A stretch of DNA of 64,000 nt. Source: Clostridium_AD sp036569345 (GTDB taxonomy: Bacteria; Bacillota; Clostridia; Clostridiales; Clostridiaceae). The stretch lies in NCBI RefSeq assembly GCF_036569345.1, contig NZ_DATCQT010000052.1:1-64000 (forward strand). Direction: 5' to 3'. Under the pieces are notes generated by a model that saw only the letters and a list, made by a program, of their open reading frames with translations, was not told the origin of the DNA and did no database searches. A program made the position numbers and the translations under genes. Position 1 is the first letter of the stretch; each line of letters starts with the position of its first letter. Below are positions 1 to 8,214 of the stretch, piece by piece.

Positions 1-61
1 TATTATTATTTAATATATTAACAGAAAATTTATGGTATTTTTTCAATTAAGGAGAATAAAA

Positions 62-970
62 ATGGGAAATAGTCAATTAATTAATCAAATTATCGTATTA
101 TTTATTATAATGGCGGTAGGATTTTATGCTAAAAAAAAGAAGTTTCTTAATGATACTGTCGATAAAGGGCTTTCAGAACTATTATTAAATGTAACCTTGC
201 CCTTTATGATTGTTACATCATTTAATATTAAATATGAAGCAGAGATGGTTAGTAATGCACAAAAGATTTTAATATATTCTTTTTTAATACATATAAGTTT
301 AATATTTATTAGTAAAATATTTTTCTTCAAAGTTCCTAAAACAAAACAGCAGGTATATCGATTTATAACAATTTTCTCAAATACTGGCTTTATGGGATAT
401 CCAGTTCTTGAAAGTATTTATGGAGGAAAAGGTGTTTTCTATGCAGCAATATTTAATATTGCTTTTAACATTATAGTGTGGACTGTAGGGGTAATGCTAT
501 TCACCGGAGAAAAAGATTTTAAATCCATGAGAAAGGCGGTTGCAAACCCAGCAATTTTAGCAGTAATCATTGGTGTCATTTTATTCGTATTTTCAATAAA
601 ATTACCTTTACCTATTGAAAATGCGATAAAGCTAGTGGGGTCTACTACAACACCAATATCTATGATAATTGTTGGTTCAATGCTTGCTGAAATGAAATTT
701 AAAGATGCCTTCTCTGATTTTTCTATATACTATGCTACATTTGTTAGACTTTTAATAGTCCCAATGATTGTTTATGCTGTGTTAAAACTTTTAAAAGTAG
801 ATGATTTATTACTTAAAATATGTGTTATACTGCAAGCAATGCCAGCAGCAGTAATGGCACCCTTACTTGCTGAAAAATACGGTGGTGACAATTTGCTCGC
901 CTCACAGTGCGTGTTTATAACTACGATAATTTCTGCAGTAACGATACCTATAGTAATATTATTTTTATAG
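62..970 (+). CDS. AEC-family membrane transporter
   Basis: Predicted secondary transporter of the AEC (auxin efflux carrier, PF03547) family, 302 aa, made almost entirely of hydrophobic segments (about ten) with a polar loop near residues 145-160. Bacterial members move small organic acids or amino acids across the cytoplasmic membrane; the substrate cannot be read from the sequence. The start at 62 is preferred over an upstream ATG at 32 because AAGGAG lies at 49-54, seven bases before it. The gene stands alone, convergent with the next gene, and is followed by a hairpin at 1031-1100. The family call is firm; the physiological role is unknown. Confidence 0.85.
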   Translation: MGNSQLINQIIVLFIIMAVGFYAKKKKFLNDTVDKGLSELLLNVTLPFMIVTSFNIKYEAEMVSNAQKILIYSFLIHISLIFISKIFFFKVPKTKQQVYRFITIFSNTGFMGYPVLESIYGGKGVFYAAIFNIAFNIIVWTVGVMLFTGEKDFKSMRKAVANPAILAVIIGVILFVFSIKLPLPIENAIKLVGSTTTPISMIIVGSMLAEMKFKDAFSDFSIYYATFVRLLIVPMIVYAVLKLLKVDDLLLKICVILQAMPAAVMAPLLAEKYGGDNLLASQCVFITTIISAVTIPIVILFL

Positions 971-1030
971 AATAAGTTATTGTAGGAAGTTCTTATGTAG
1001 ATGGAGAATAGCATATTTAAATCATGGAGA

Positions 1031-1100
1031 AATAGTACACAGAGTGCATATCTACACTGTTATTAAAGTGCAGATAAATGTTTAGTGTACTATTTTTATT
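1031..1100 (+). terminator. Intrinsic terminator after the AEC gene
   Basis: A 10-bp perfect inverted repeat (AATAGTACAC at 1031-1040, GTGTACTATT at 1085-1094) encloses a second imperfect stem and is followed by a T-rich stretch. It lies between two convergent genes and may serve both strands. Confidence 0.65.
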
Positions 1101-1110
1101 TATCATTTAA

Positions 1111-2460
1111 CTATATATCGAAAAGGGTTTTTTTCATATTTTGATATTTGTTAATATAATAATCTCTTTTTAATGAAATCTTATTTAGGGCATAAACTAA
1201 TATATCAATTTCCGAGTAAGTATTATATAGTCCAAAACTAATTCTAACCATTCCGGGATGGTATAAATTAGGATTAGCTAGTCTCTCACTTATAAATTCA
1301 TCAGAAATATTTAATAACTTAACGACGTATGGTTGAGCGCAAAAACATCCACTTCTTACTGAAATGCCCCATTCATAGGAAAGAATTTTTGCAACTAAGG
1401 CATGGTCAATTCCACAAATATTAAAAGGAATTATGCTAACCCTATCAACGCCTTTAGAAGTATCACAATAAATTCTCAGGTTTGGTATATTTTTTATTTT
1501 GGAAACGGCATAGGAAGTCAAATTATTTTCAATACGCTCCACATTATTCATACCAATTTTATTTAAAGATTTAATAGCCGATGCCAGAGCGACAGAACCT
1601 ATTACATTTGGTGATCCAGCCTCATGCCTCTCTGGAGATTCATTCCATTTTATAAAATCATGAGTAACAATATCTACTGTTCCACCGCCTACCTCATCAG
1701 GTTCACATTTATCTAAAATACTTTTAGGACCAATTAAAACTCCTATGCCAAAAGGTGCATACATTTTATGAGCAGAAAAGATTAGAAAATCTATATTGTA
1801 TTCCGAATTTTCATTATTCATAATAAAAGGAGCATGAGGTATTAATTGTGCACCGTCTACTAATAGTTTCGAACCAAATTTATGAACTAATTTAGCAACA
1901 TCATAAATAGGATTTTTATAGCCGGTTATATTTGATGCACCAGAAATTGTAACTAGTGTTACATAATCATTATATTTATTTAACTTAGCTTCTAAATCAT
2001 CTAAGGACAATTTACCATCTGAATCTACAGAAATATAATCTATTATAAATTTATCTCTCCAAGGCAGATCGTTTGAGTGATGCTCCATATCTGTCGTTAA
2101 TATAACACTTCTTTTATAGGGCTTACACAATAAGTTTGAAAGTTTGTTAAAGGCTTCTGTGGAATTTTTAACATAAATAACTGTATTATTAAAATCAGCA
2201 TTAACGAATTTTAAAACAATATTTCTTGAATCCTCATATAATTTAGTGCTTAGTTGAGACTTATACCCTTCACCACGATGAATGGAGGAGTACCATGGAG
2301 CAAAATTAACAACATCTTCCATTACTGATTTGAAGGGTGGTGTAGTTGCTGCATTATCAAAATTAATTGCAGTAACAATTTTTCCGGAAATAAGAGGTAC
2401 TTTTTTGTTTACGCCAAGTATCAGATCTCTGTAGCTTGGACTATTATCTTTAAAGGACAT
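1111..2460 (-). CDS. Class V aminotransferase, SufS/CsdA-like cysteine desulfurase
   Basis: PLP-dependent fold-type I enzyme of the class V family, 449 aa. The Schiff-base lysine sits in SAHKMYAPFG (about K232), the PLP pocket includes TDMEHHSND and VDGAQLIPH, and a C-terminal RSGCFCAQP segment (C372 and C374) aligns with the active-site loop of group II cysteine desulfurases (RxGHHCAQP in SufS). Cysteine desulfurase or a related C-S lyase is likely, but the loop differs (Cys-Phe instead of His-His), so persulfide chemistry is inferred. The start at 2460 follows GAGGAGG; a longer reading frame would begin at 2565 without such a site. It is a single gene, not linked to sufBCD here. The leader can fold onto the ribosome binding site (2470-2512). 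Confidence 0.8.
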   Translation of the reverse strand: MSFKDNSPSYRDLILGVNKKVPLISGKIVTAINFDNAATTPPFKSVMEDVVNFAPWYSSIHRGEGYKSQLSTKLYEDSRNIVLKFVNADFNNTVIYVKNSTEAFNKLSNLLCKPYKRSVILTTDMEHHSNDLPWRDKFIIDYISVDSDGKLSLDDLEAKLNKYNDYVTLVTISGASNITGYKNPIYDVAKLVHKFGSKLLVDGAQLIPHAPFIMNNENSEYNIDFLIFSAHKMYAPFGIGVLIGPKSILDKCEPDEVGGGTVDIVTHDFIKWNESPERHEAGSPNVIGSVALASAIKSLNKIGMNNVERIENNLTSYAVSKIKNIPNLRIYCDTSKGVDRVSIIPFNICGIDHALVAKILSYEWGISVRSGCFCAQPYVVKLLNISDEFISERLANPNLYHPGMVRISFGLYNTYSEIDILVYALNKISLKRDYYINKYQNMKKTLFDI

Positions 2461-2469
2461 AATACTCCT

Positions 2470-2512
2470 CCTCGTAAAGTTATTTACTGTATATACTATT
2501 AGTTTTACGAGG
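2470..2512 (-). promoter_or_regulatory. Hairpin overlapping the SD of the SufS-like gene
   Basis: CCTCGTAAA at 2470-2478 and TTTACGAGG at 2504-2512 form a 9-bp perfect inverted repeat. In the minus-strand mRNA the 3' arm includes the first bases of the GAGGAGG ribosome binding site of the gene starting at 2460. Folding could reduce translation; that effect is inference. Confidence 0.45.
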
Positions 2513-2664
2513 AAAATGTGTCTTATTAATAATATATTAAAAATATGGAACCTGAGTATTAACATGAATTTGTAAAATCAGAGTTATATTAATATATTGT
2601 AGTTCAATTTTAGTCCATATATCAATGTCCTTAGTTTAAAGCCATAACTTTGATTACGTCATAA

Positions 2665-2702
2665 AAAAAAGTAATATATTCTAGCGAATATATTACTTTT
2701 TT
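2665..2702 (-). terminator. Intrinsic terminator after hisS
   Basis: A perfect 17-bp inverted repeat (2665-2681 and 2686-2702) with a 4-base loop. An A-run at 2663-2670 gives the U-tract on the minus strand. It lies 13 bases beyond the hisS stop codon. Confidence 0.9.
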
Positions 2703-2715
2703 GTGAGTTAATGAT

Positions 2716-4032
2716 TTATACATTAACTATTTTATAGGCATTTTCAAAATCAACAGTTGTTTGCTCACCAGTTATCATATTTTTTACTGTAACAGTTTTA
2801 TTTTGGGCTTCTGTTTCACCAATTAAAATTACAAAAGGAATACCTAGTTTATTTGCATACCCAAGTTTCTTTACTATTTTAGCATCATCAAGGTATATTT
2901 CAGTTATTACTCCCTTATCTCTTAAAGTATTTGCAAAAGAAATACCATAATCAATATTATTATCGAGTGGTATTACAAGTACTTTTGTTATACATTTTCC
3001 AGTATCATTCTTAAAAAATTCAACTTCATTTAATTGATAAAAAAGTCTTGTAAGACCTATTGATATTCCGACACCTGGTAATTTTTGTTTTGTATAATAT
3101 TCTGCCAAATTATCATAACGCCCACCTGAACATACAGAACCAATAGATGGGTATTCATTTAAAAATGTTTCATAAACCGTGCCAGTGTAATAATCAAGAC
3201 CTCTGGATATTTTTAAATCTATTTTAAAATTATCATCAGGAACTCCAAACAATTTTACGTATTTTGTAACAATTGAAAGTTCGTTTACACCTTGGTTAAA
3301 ACTCGCATTAGAAATATTTAAATTATTTAAGGCGAGTAGAATATCATTGTTGCTTCCACGCATATTAATAAATTCAAGAATTTTTTCTACGACTTCGGTG
3401 CTTAAGCCATTACCTAGCAGTTCCTGAGTGGCTACGGATACTCCGATTTTGTCTATCTTGTCAATAATCTTTAGAACCTCTGATTTATCTTGGATTTCTA
3501 AGGATTCGAAAAAACCATTTAACAGTTTTCTATTGTTTATTTTTATGGTGAAATCTTGGAAACCAAGATTGCTGAATATTGAATAAATAATACTTGGTAT
3601 TTCAGCATCATTTAAAATACTTAAACTGTTGTGTCCTACAATATCAATATCACATTGGTAAAATTCACGAAACCGTCCCTTTTGATTTCTCTCTCCTCTA
3701 TAAACCTTACCAATTTGGTACCTTCTAAAGGGGAAAGTTAAGAAGCTGAAATTTTGAGATACATATCTAGCTAGTGGGACAGTTAAATCAAACCTAAGGG
3801 ATAAGTCATTACTCCCTTTTAAAAATCTATAAATTTGTTTTTCAGTTTCTCCGCCTCCCTTTGCAAGTAGTATTTCTGATTTCTCGATCACTGGTGTATC
3901 TATGGGCATAAATCCAAAGCTTTCATAAGTTTTCCTTATTGTATCAGATAATTTATTGAATTGAATTTGATCTGCTGGCAGTAACTCCATAAAGCCAGGT
4001 AAAATTGACGGTTTAACAATTTCATTTTTCAT
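2716..4032 (-). CDS. hisS: Histidyl-tRNA synthetase
   Basis: Class II aminoacyl-tRNA synthetase charging tRNA-His, 438 aa, a normal length for the family. The class II catalytic core covers the first 320 residues: a motif 2 region with FRRYQIGKVYRGER (about 102-115), the histidine-specific RGLDYYTGTVYE block near residue 275, and motif 3 around GVGISIGLTRL. The C-terminal anticodon-binding domain follows (VLVIPLDNN to the end). AGGAGG stands upstream of the ATG at 4032. The gene is monocistronic, with its own promoter, a short leader holding a terminator-like hairpin (4056-4090), and a strong terminator downstream. HisZ-type paralogues lack the anticodon domain; this one has it. Confidence 0.97.
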   Translation of the reverse strand: MKNEIVKPSILPGFMELLPADQIQFNKLSDTIRKTYESFGFMPIDTPVIEKSEILLAKGGGETEKQIYRFLKGSNDLSLRFDLTVPLARYVSQNFSFLTFPFRRYQIGKVYRGERNQKGRFREFYQCDIDIVGHNSLSILNDAEIPSIIYSIFSNLGFQDFTIKINNRKLLNGFFESLEIQDKSEVLKIIDKIDKIGVSVATQELLGNGLSTEVVEKILEFINMRGSNNDILLALNNLNISNASFNQGVNELSIVTKYVKLFGVPDDNFKIDLKISRGLDYYTGTVYETFLNEYPSIGSVCSGGRYDNLAEYYTKQKLPGVGISIGLTRLFYQLNEVEFFKNDTGKCITKVLVIPLDNNIDYGISFANTLRDKGVITEIYLDDAKIVKKLGYANKLGIPFVILIGETEAQNKTVTVKNMITGEQTTVDFENAYKIVNV

Positions 4033-4055
4033 TTTTAATACCTCCTATAAAATAT

Positions 4056-4090
4056 AAAAAACCCAACGTAAGTGACTTATCTACGTGGGT
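4056..4090 (-). terminator. Terminator-like hairpin in the hisS leader
   Basis: On the minus strand CCCACGTA pairs with TACGTTGGG (plus strand 4061-4070 against 4082-4090, one bulge), immediately followed by a run of U (plus A-run 4056-4061) and, ten bases later, by the hisS ribosome binding site. The hairpin begins about 20 nt after the predicted transcript start. This suggests attenuation. No T-box sequence is present and the leader is too short for one; no competing antiterminator stem is obvious. Confidence 0.6.
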
Positions 4091-4115
4091 AACATTCTTC
4101 CAAAGCGTTTTTTAA

Positions 4116-4144
4116 ATTATACTATATATAATTAAATACTTCAA
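4116..4144 (-). promoter_or_regulatory. hisS promoter
   Basis: On the minus strand TTGAAG (4144-4139), a 17-bp spacer, then TATAAT (4121-4116): a good sigma-A promoter. The predicted start near 4109 gives a leader of about 77 nt that contains the terminator-like hairpin. The rest of the 4145-4290 intergenic stretch shows nothing I can name. Confidence 0.7.
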
Positions 4145-4296
4145 GGAAGAATATAAATTTCTTTAGTATTTGGGTTCTAATTATTTACTAAATATATAAT
4201 ATCGAGCATTATGGATGTATAAGTAGATTATTGGCATATAATTCGATAATTAAGCTTAAAAATCGAGAAAATAAAAGAAAACTGAGTTATTCATAG

Positions 4297-4325
4297 TTGA
4301 CAAGATTACTAGGAGTTGATATGAT
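4297..4325 (+). promoter_or_regulatory. Promoter of the iscR-iscS-iscU-mnmA operon
   Basis: TTGACA (4297-4302), a 17-bp spacer and TATGAT (4320-4325) form a near-consensus sigma-A promoter about 140 bases before iscR. Self-repression by IscR would be expected from the family, but I cannot point to a convincing operator. Confidence 0.7.
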
Positions 4326-4465
4326 GATTTCAGAAAGTATAGTAAAACACTCTACTTTAAGAATAATTCAGAAGTGAAGTTGCTCCAGTTTTAAGCAGAG
4401 ATTACATACTATAACAATTTGAAAACTTTAGTAACTACGCGGGTGTTGATTAAAGGAGTGATTAT

Positions 4466-4906
4466 ATGAAATTATCTACGAAGGGAAGATATGGGGTCAA
4501 AGCCATGGTAGATTTAGCTATAAATTATGGTGAACAGCCTGTATCTATAAAAAGTATATCCGAAAGACAAAGTATTTCTGAATATTATTTAGAACAACTA
4601 TTCTCATCTCTAAGACGAGCTAAACTTATTAAAAGTATTAGGGGGTCTCAGGGCGGTTATATACTTAATAGAAGACCAGAGGAAATAACTATATATGATG
4701 TTATTAATGTACTTGAAGGACCAATTGAAATTTCTAATTGCCTTGAAGATGAAGCATGCAATAATATTGATTGTTGTGCTACCAGATTATTATGGAAGAA
4801 AATAAAAAATAGTATAGATAGTGTAACCACCTCGATAACTTTAAAAGATATTGTTGATGATTACAATGAAATGACACTAATTAAAGGAGTGAAAGATAAT
4901 GAATAA
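4466..4906 (+). CDS. iscR: Rrf2-family Fe-S regulator IscR
   Basis: Winged-helix Rrf2 transcription regulator, 146 aa. The N-terminal helix-turn-helix (residues 1-75, with ISEYYLEQLFSSLRRAKLI) is followed by a cysteine cluster at C92, C98 and C104, the spacing that holds a [2Fe-2S] cluster in E. coli IscR. It probably senses Fe-S supply and represses its own operon. AAAGGAG precedes the ATG. The stop overlaps the iscS start by 8 bp, so the two are translationally coupled. CymR-type Rrf2 proteins look similar but lack this cysteine trio, which favours IscR. Confidence 0.9.
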   Translation: MKLSTKGRYGVKAMVDLAINYGEQPVSIKSISERQSISEYYLEQLFSSLRRAKLIKSIRGSQGGYILNRRPEEITIYDVINVLEGPIEISNCLEDEACNNIDCCATRLLWKKIKNSIDSVTTSITLKDIVDDYNEMTLIKGVKDNE

Positions 4907-6083
4907 ATCAATATACATGGACCATGCTGCAACAACTTATACTAAACCAGAAGTAATGAAAGAAATGCTTCCTTACTTTACAACTTATTTTGGAAATCCA
5001 TCTTCAATCTATACTCTAGCAAGAGAAACTAAAAAGGTAATAGATATTGGACGAGACAAGGTAGCGAAAGCAATAAATGCTGATTCAAGTGAAATATATT
5101 TTACAAGTGGTGGTTCAGAAGCAGATAATTGGGCTATAAAGGGTATAGCTTCTGCTTATAAGAAAAAAGGAAATCATATAATAACTACTGTTATTGAGCA
5201 TCATGCAGTACTTCATACTTGTGAATATTTATCTAAAAATGGATTTGACATTACATATTTACCAGTAGATGAATATGGATTTATTAGTATTAAAGATTTA
5301 GAAAATGCTATTACTGATAAAACCATTTTGGTATCAGTAATGTTTGCTAATAATGAGATTGGAACAATTGAACCAATAAAAGAAATAGGAGCATTATGCA
5401 GAAGTAAAAAAATACTTTTCCATACAGATGCAGTTCAAGCCGTAGGTCATATTCCAGTTGATGTAAAAGAGATGAATATAGATTTATTATCACTCGCTGG
5501 TCATAAATTTTATGGACCAAAAGGAATAGGAGCTTTATATATACGAAAAGGCATTAAAATAGAAAATTTAATACATGGTGGTGGGCAGGAAAGAAATAGA
5601 AGAGCTGGTACTGAAAATGTAGCTAGCGTAGTTGGAATTGGTAAAGCTCTTGAGCTAGCAGTTGAGAACATGGAAGAAAATAATAAAAAACTAGTTTATT
5701 TAAGAGATAAACTTATGAATGGATTATTAAAAGTACCGTACACAAGGCTTAATGGACCAATAGGAGAAAAAAGACTTCCAGGAAACTCTAATATTAGTTT
5801 TAGGTTTGTTGAAGGTGAATCTATATTATTAATGCTTGATGCAAAAGGTATTGCAGCCTCAAGTGGAAGTGCATGTACATCAGGTTCATTAGATCCATCT
5901 CACGTATTACTTGCAATAGGTCTTATTCATGAGATAGCTCATGGTTCATTAAGATTAACTTTAGGTGATGCTACTACTGAGGAAGAAGTAGATTACGTAT
6001 TAGAAACAGTTCCAAAGGTTATTCAAAGATTAAGAGATATGTCACCACTATATGATGACTATTTAAAGAAGGGGGAAAAATAA
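4899..6083 (+). CDS. iscS: Cysteine desulfurase IscS/NifS
   Basis: Group I cysteine desulfurase, 394 aa. It takes sulfur from L-cysteine as an enzyme persulfide for Fe-S assembly and tRNA thiolation. The PLP lysine is K203 in SLAGHKFYGPKGIG; the catalytic cysteine is C326 in SSGSACTSGSLDPSHVL, on the long mobile loop typical of IscS/NifS rather than SufS. Start overlaps the end of iscR; the stop is one base before the scaffold gene. Its neighbours (regulator, scaffold, mnmA) match its two sulfur-delivery roles. Confidence 0.95.
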   Translation: MNKSIYMDHAATTYTKPEVMKEMLPYFTTYFGNPSSIYTLARETKKVIDIGRDKVAKAINADSSEIYFTSGGSEADNWAIKGIASAYKKKGNHIITTVIEHHAVLHTCEYLSKNGFDITYLPVDEYGFISIKDLENAITDKTILVSVMFANNEIGTIEPIKEIGALCRSKKILFHTDAVQAVGHIPVDVKEMNIDLLSLAGHKFYGPKGIGALYIRKGIKIENLIHGGGQERNRRAGTENVASVVGIGKALELAVENMEENNKKLVYLRDKLMNGLLKVPYTRLNGPIGEKRLPGNSNISFRFVEGESILLMLDAKGIAASSGSACTSGSLDPSHVLLAIGLIHEIAHGSLRLTLGDATTEEEVDYVLETVPKVIQRLRDMSPLYDDYLKKGEK

Positions 6084-6084
6084 T

Positions 6085-6513
6085 ATGGATTACAGTGCAA
6101 AAGTTATGGACCATTTTACTAATCCAAGAAATGTAGGCGAAATTCCAAATGCTAGCGGAATTGGTGAAGTTGGTAACGCTAAATGTGGAGATATTATGAA
6201 AGTTTATTTGAAAGTAGAAGATAATATAGTAGTGGATGCTAAATTTAAAACCTTTGGTTGTGGATCAGCTATAGCATCTTCAAGCATGGCAACAGAGCTA
6301 ATTAAAGGTAAATCTGTAGATGATGCATGGACATTAACAAACTTAGCAGTTGCTGAAGCATTGGATGGATTACCACCAATAAAAATGCATTGCTCAGTAC
6401 TCGCTGAAGAAGCTATACACAAAGCAATTAATGATTATAGAAGAAAAGCTGGGCTAAAAGTATGGGATCATGAAGCACATCAAGACATACATGGTGAAGT
6501 ACACGGAGAATAG
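6085..6513 (+). CDS. iscU: Fe-S cluster scaffold IscU/NifU-N
   Basis: IscU-like scaffold on which [2Fe-2S]/[4Fe-4S] clusters are built with sulfur from IscS, 142 aa. The three ligand cysteines are in AKCGDIM (C34, with the conserved Asp at 36), FGCGSAIASSS (C59) and MHCSVLAEEAI (C103). The C-terminal tail is charged and His-rich, ending in HEAHQDIHGEVHGE, which the second copy at 7767 lacks. It is tightly packed in the operon, one base after iscS. Confidence 0.93.
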   Translation: MDYSAKVMDHFTNPRNVGEIPNASGIGEVGNAKCGDIMKVYLKVEDNIVVDAKFKTFGCGSAIASSSMATELIKGKSVDDAWTLTNLAVAEALDGLPPIKMHCSVLAEEAIHKAINDYRRKAGLKVWDHEAHQDIHGEVHGE

Positions 6514-6523
6514 GTGATATTAT

Positions 6524-7600
6524 ATGAAAAAAAAAGTAGTTATTGGAATGAGTGGTGGAGTAGATAGTTCTGTAGCTGCATATCTTTTGAAAGAACAAGG
6601 CTATGAAGTTATAGGGATCATGATGAAGCTCTCTCCAGATAATCCTGATTATGAAGAAAATGAAGGTGGATGTTGTTCTATTTCAGCGGCAAATGATGCA
6701 AGGCGAGTTGCAGATGTACTAGATATACCCTTTTATGTTATGAATTTCAAGGATGTTTTTAAGGCAAATGTTATTGATAATTTCGTTGATGAATATATGG
6801 AAGGTAGAACACCTAATCCTTGTATTGTCTGTAATAAAAAAATCAAATTTGAGGAATTTTTAAGAAAAGCTAGGGCACTGGGAGCTGATTATATAGCTAC
6901 AGGTCACTATGCTAAAATTGAAAAACAAGATGATAGATATATACTTAAAAAATCAGAAGATGATAAAAAAGATCAAACATATGCTTTGTATACATTAAAT
7001 CAAGAGCAATTAAGTCATACTTTGATGCCTTGTGGAGATTATTCAAAACCAGAAATACGTAATATTGCAGAGAGAATTGGACTAGAAGTTTTCAAAAAAA
7101 AGGATAGTCAGGAAATTTGTTTTATTCCTGATAATGACCATGGATCTTACATTAAAAAATATAGTGGTAGAGAAATAAAACCAGGAAATTTTGTTAATAA
7201 TGAGGGGAAGGTTATGGGCTTTCATAAAGGAATAGTATACTATACCATAGGTCAGAGGAAGGGGCTGGGTATAGCTATAGGTAAACCTGTTTTTGTTAAT
7301 GATATTAATCCTAAAACTAACGAAGTGGTAATAGGAGACGAAGAGAATATTTTTAAAATTGGTCTTATTGCTAAAGATTTAAATTTCATTCCATTTGATA
7401 AACTCGAATCAAATTTAAGAGTTACAGCTAAGATAAGATATTCGGCCATTCCTCAAGCAGCTACTTTAATTCCTATAGAAAATGATAGAATCAAAGTTGT
7501 TTTTGATGATAAACAAAGAGCTATAACCAAAGGCCAATCAGTGGTTTTCTATTTAGAAAATTTAGTAGTTGGTGGTGGGATAATAGAGGAGATTTTATAA
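6524..7600 (+). CDS. mnmA: tRNA 2-thiouridylase MnmA
   Basis: ATP-dependent enzyme that makes 2-thiouridine at wobble U34 of tRNA-Lys, -Glu and -Gln, 358 aa. The N-terminal PP-loop motif GMSGGVDSSVAAYLL (8-22) binds ATP; the paired catalytic cysteines are C103 (NPCIVCN) and C199 (DSQEICF), matching C102 and C199 of the E. coli enzyme. A C-terminal beta-barrel follows. It is the last gene of the iscR operon, which places the sulfur donor IscS beside its client. A 20-bp hairpin terminator ends the operon. Confidence 0.97.
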   Translation: MKKKVVIGMSGGVDSSVAAYLLKEQGYEVIGIMMKLSPDNPDYEENEGGCCSISAANDARRVADVLDIPFYVMNFKDVFKANVIDNFVDEYMEGRTPNPCIVCNKKIKFEEFLRKARALGADYIATGHYAKIEKQDDRYILKKSEDDKKDQTYALYTLNQEQLSHTLMPCGDYSKPEIRNIAERIGLEVFKKKDSQEICFIPDNDHGSYIKKYSGREIKPGNFVNNEGKVMGFHKGIVYYTIGQRKGLGIAIGKPVFVNDINPKTNEVVIGDEENIFKIGLIAKDLNFIPFDKLESNLRVTAKIRYSAIPQAATLIPIENDRIKVVFDDKQRAITKGQSVVFYLENLVVGGGIIEEIL

Positions 7601-7641
7601 ATCTAAACCATATGTAAATAAAGCTATTTAGTAGAGAATTT

Positions 7642-7688
7642 AGGCAGAAAGATATCTAGTTGAAAACTAGATATCTTTCTGCCTTTAT
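7642..7688 (+). terminator. Strong terminator of the isc-mnmA operon
   Basis: A perfect 20-bp stem (7642-7661 and 7665-7684) with a 3-base loop, followed by T-rich sequence. It insulates the operon from the second scaffold gene at 7767. Confidence 0.9.
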
Positions 7689-7766
7689 AGGAAACAACAA
7701 TTATTAGGTAAAGCAGCGCGATGATAATAAAGCGAAACTTTTATTGTGAAAAAAAGGAGTAAAATT

Positions 7767-8165
7767 ATGATATATAGTGATAAGGTTATGGAGCATTTTT
7801 ATAGTCCAAGAAATATGGGAATATTAGGAGATGCTAACGGTATTGGAGAAGCAGGAGATCCAAAATGTGGGGATATAATGAAAATTTATATAAAGGTTGA
7901 GGATAATATAATAATTAGTGTTAAGTTTAAGGCTTTCGGATGTGGATCAGCGATAGCTTCATCTAGCATTGCAACAGAACTTATAAAGGGCAAAACTTTA
8001 GAGCGGGCGTGGAAGTTAACCAACAAGTCGGTTATTGAAGCACTAGACGGTTTGCCAGCTTTAAAAGAGCATTGTTCTGTGCTTGCAGAACAAACTATAC
8101 ATAATGCAATAAATAATTATAGGGAATCACAAAAACTTGAACTTTGGAAAAGTGATTTGAAATAA
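7767..8165 (+). CDS. Second IscU/NifU-like scaffold protein
   Basis: Paralogue of the scaffold at 6085-6513, 132 aa, sharing most residues in the core including the cysteine ligands C34, C59 and C103 in the same motifs (PKCGDIM, FGCGSAIASSS, EHCSVLAE). It lacks the His-rich tail. The ATG at 7767 is chosen because AAAAGGAG precedes it; a GTG at 7746 would put the binding site inside the gene. It is separated from the operon by a strong terminator, so it is probably expressed on its own, but no clear promoter was found in the 78 bases between. The intact motifs argue against a decayed copy; a separate role or backup is inferred. Confidence 0.88.
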   Translation: MIYSDKVMEHFYSPRNMGILGDANGIGEAGDPKCGDIMKIYIKVEDNIIISVKFKAFGCGSAIASSSIATELIKGKTLERAWKLTNKSVIEALDGLPALKEHCSVLAEQTIHNAINNYRESQKLELWKSDLK

Positions 8166-8176
8166 CTACATTTTAT

Positions 8177-8214
8177 AAAACTACATTAGTTTTTGAAAAA
8201 TGTAGTTTTTTATT
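8177..8214. terminator. Bidirectional terminator
   Basis: AAAACTACATT (8177-8187) and AATGTAGTTTT (8199-8209) form an 11-bp perfect stem with T-rich sequence on both sides, between the convergent second scaffold gene and the GH3 gene, just touching the latter's stop codon. Confidence 0.85.

Noticed and set aside
2461..2565. 35-residue N-terminal extension of the SufS-like protein
   Set aside because: AGGAGG directly before the internal ATG at 2460, and the extension lies over a leader hairpin.
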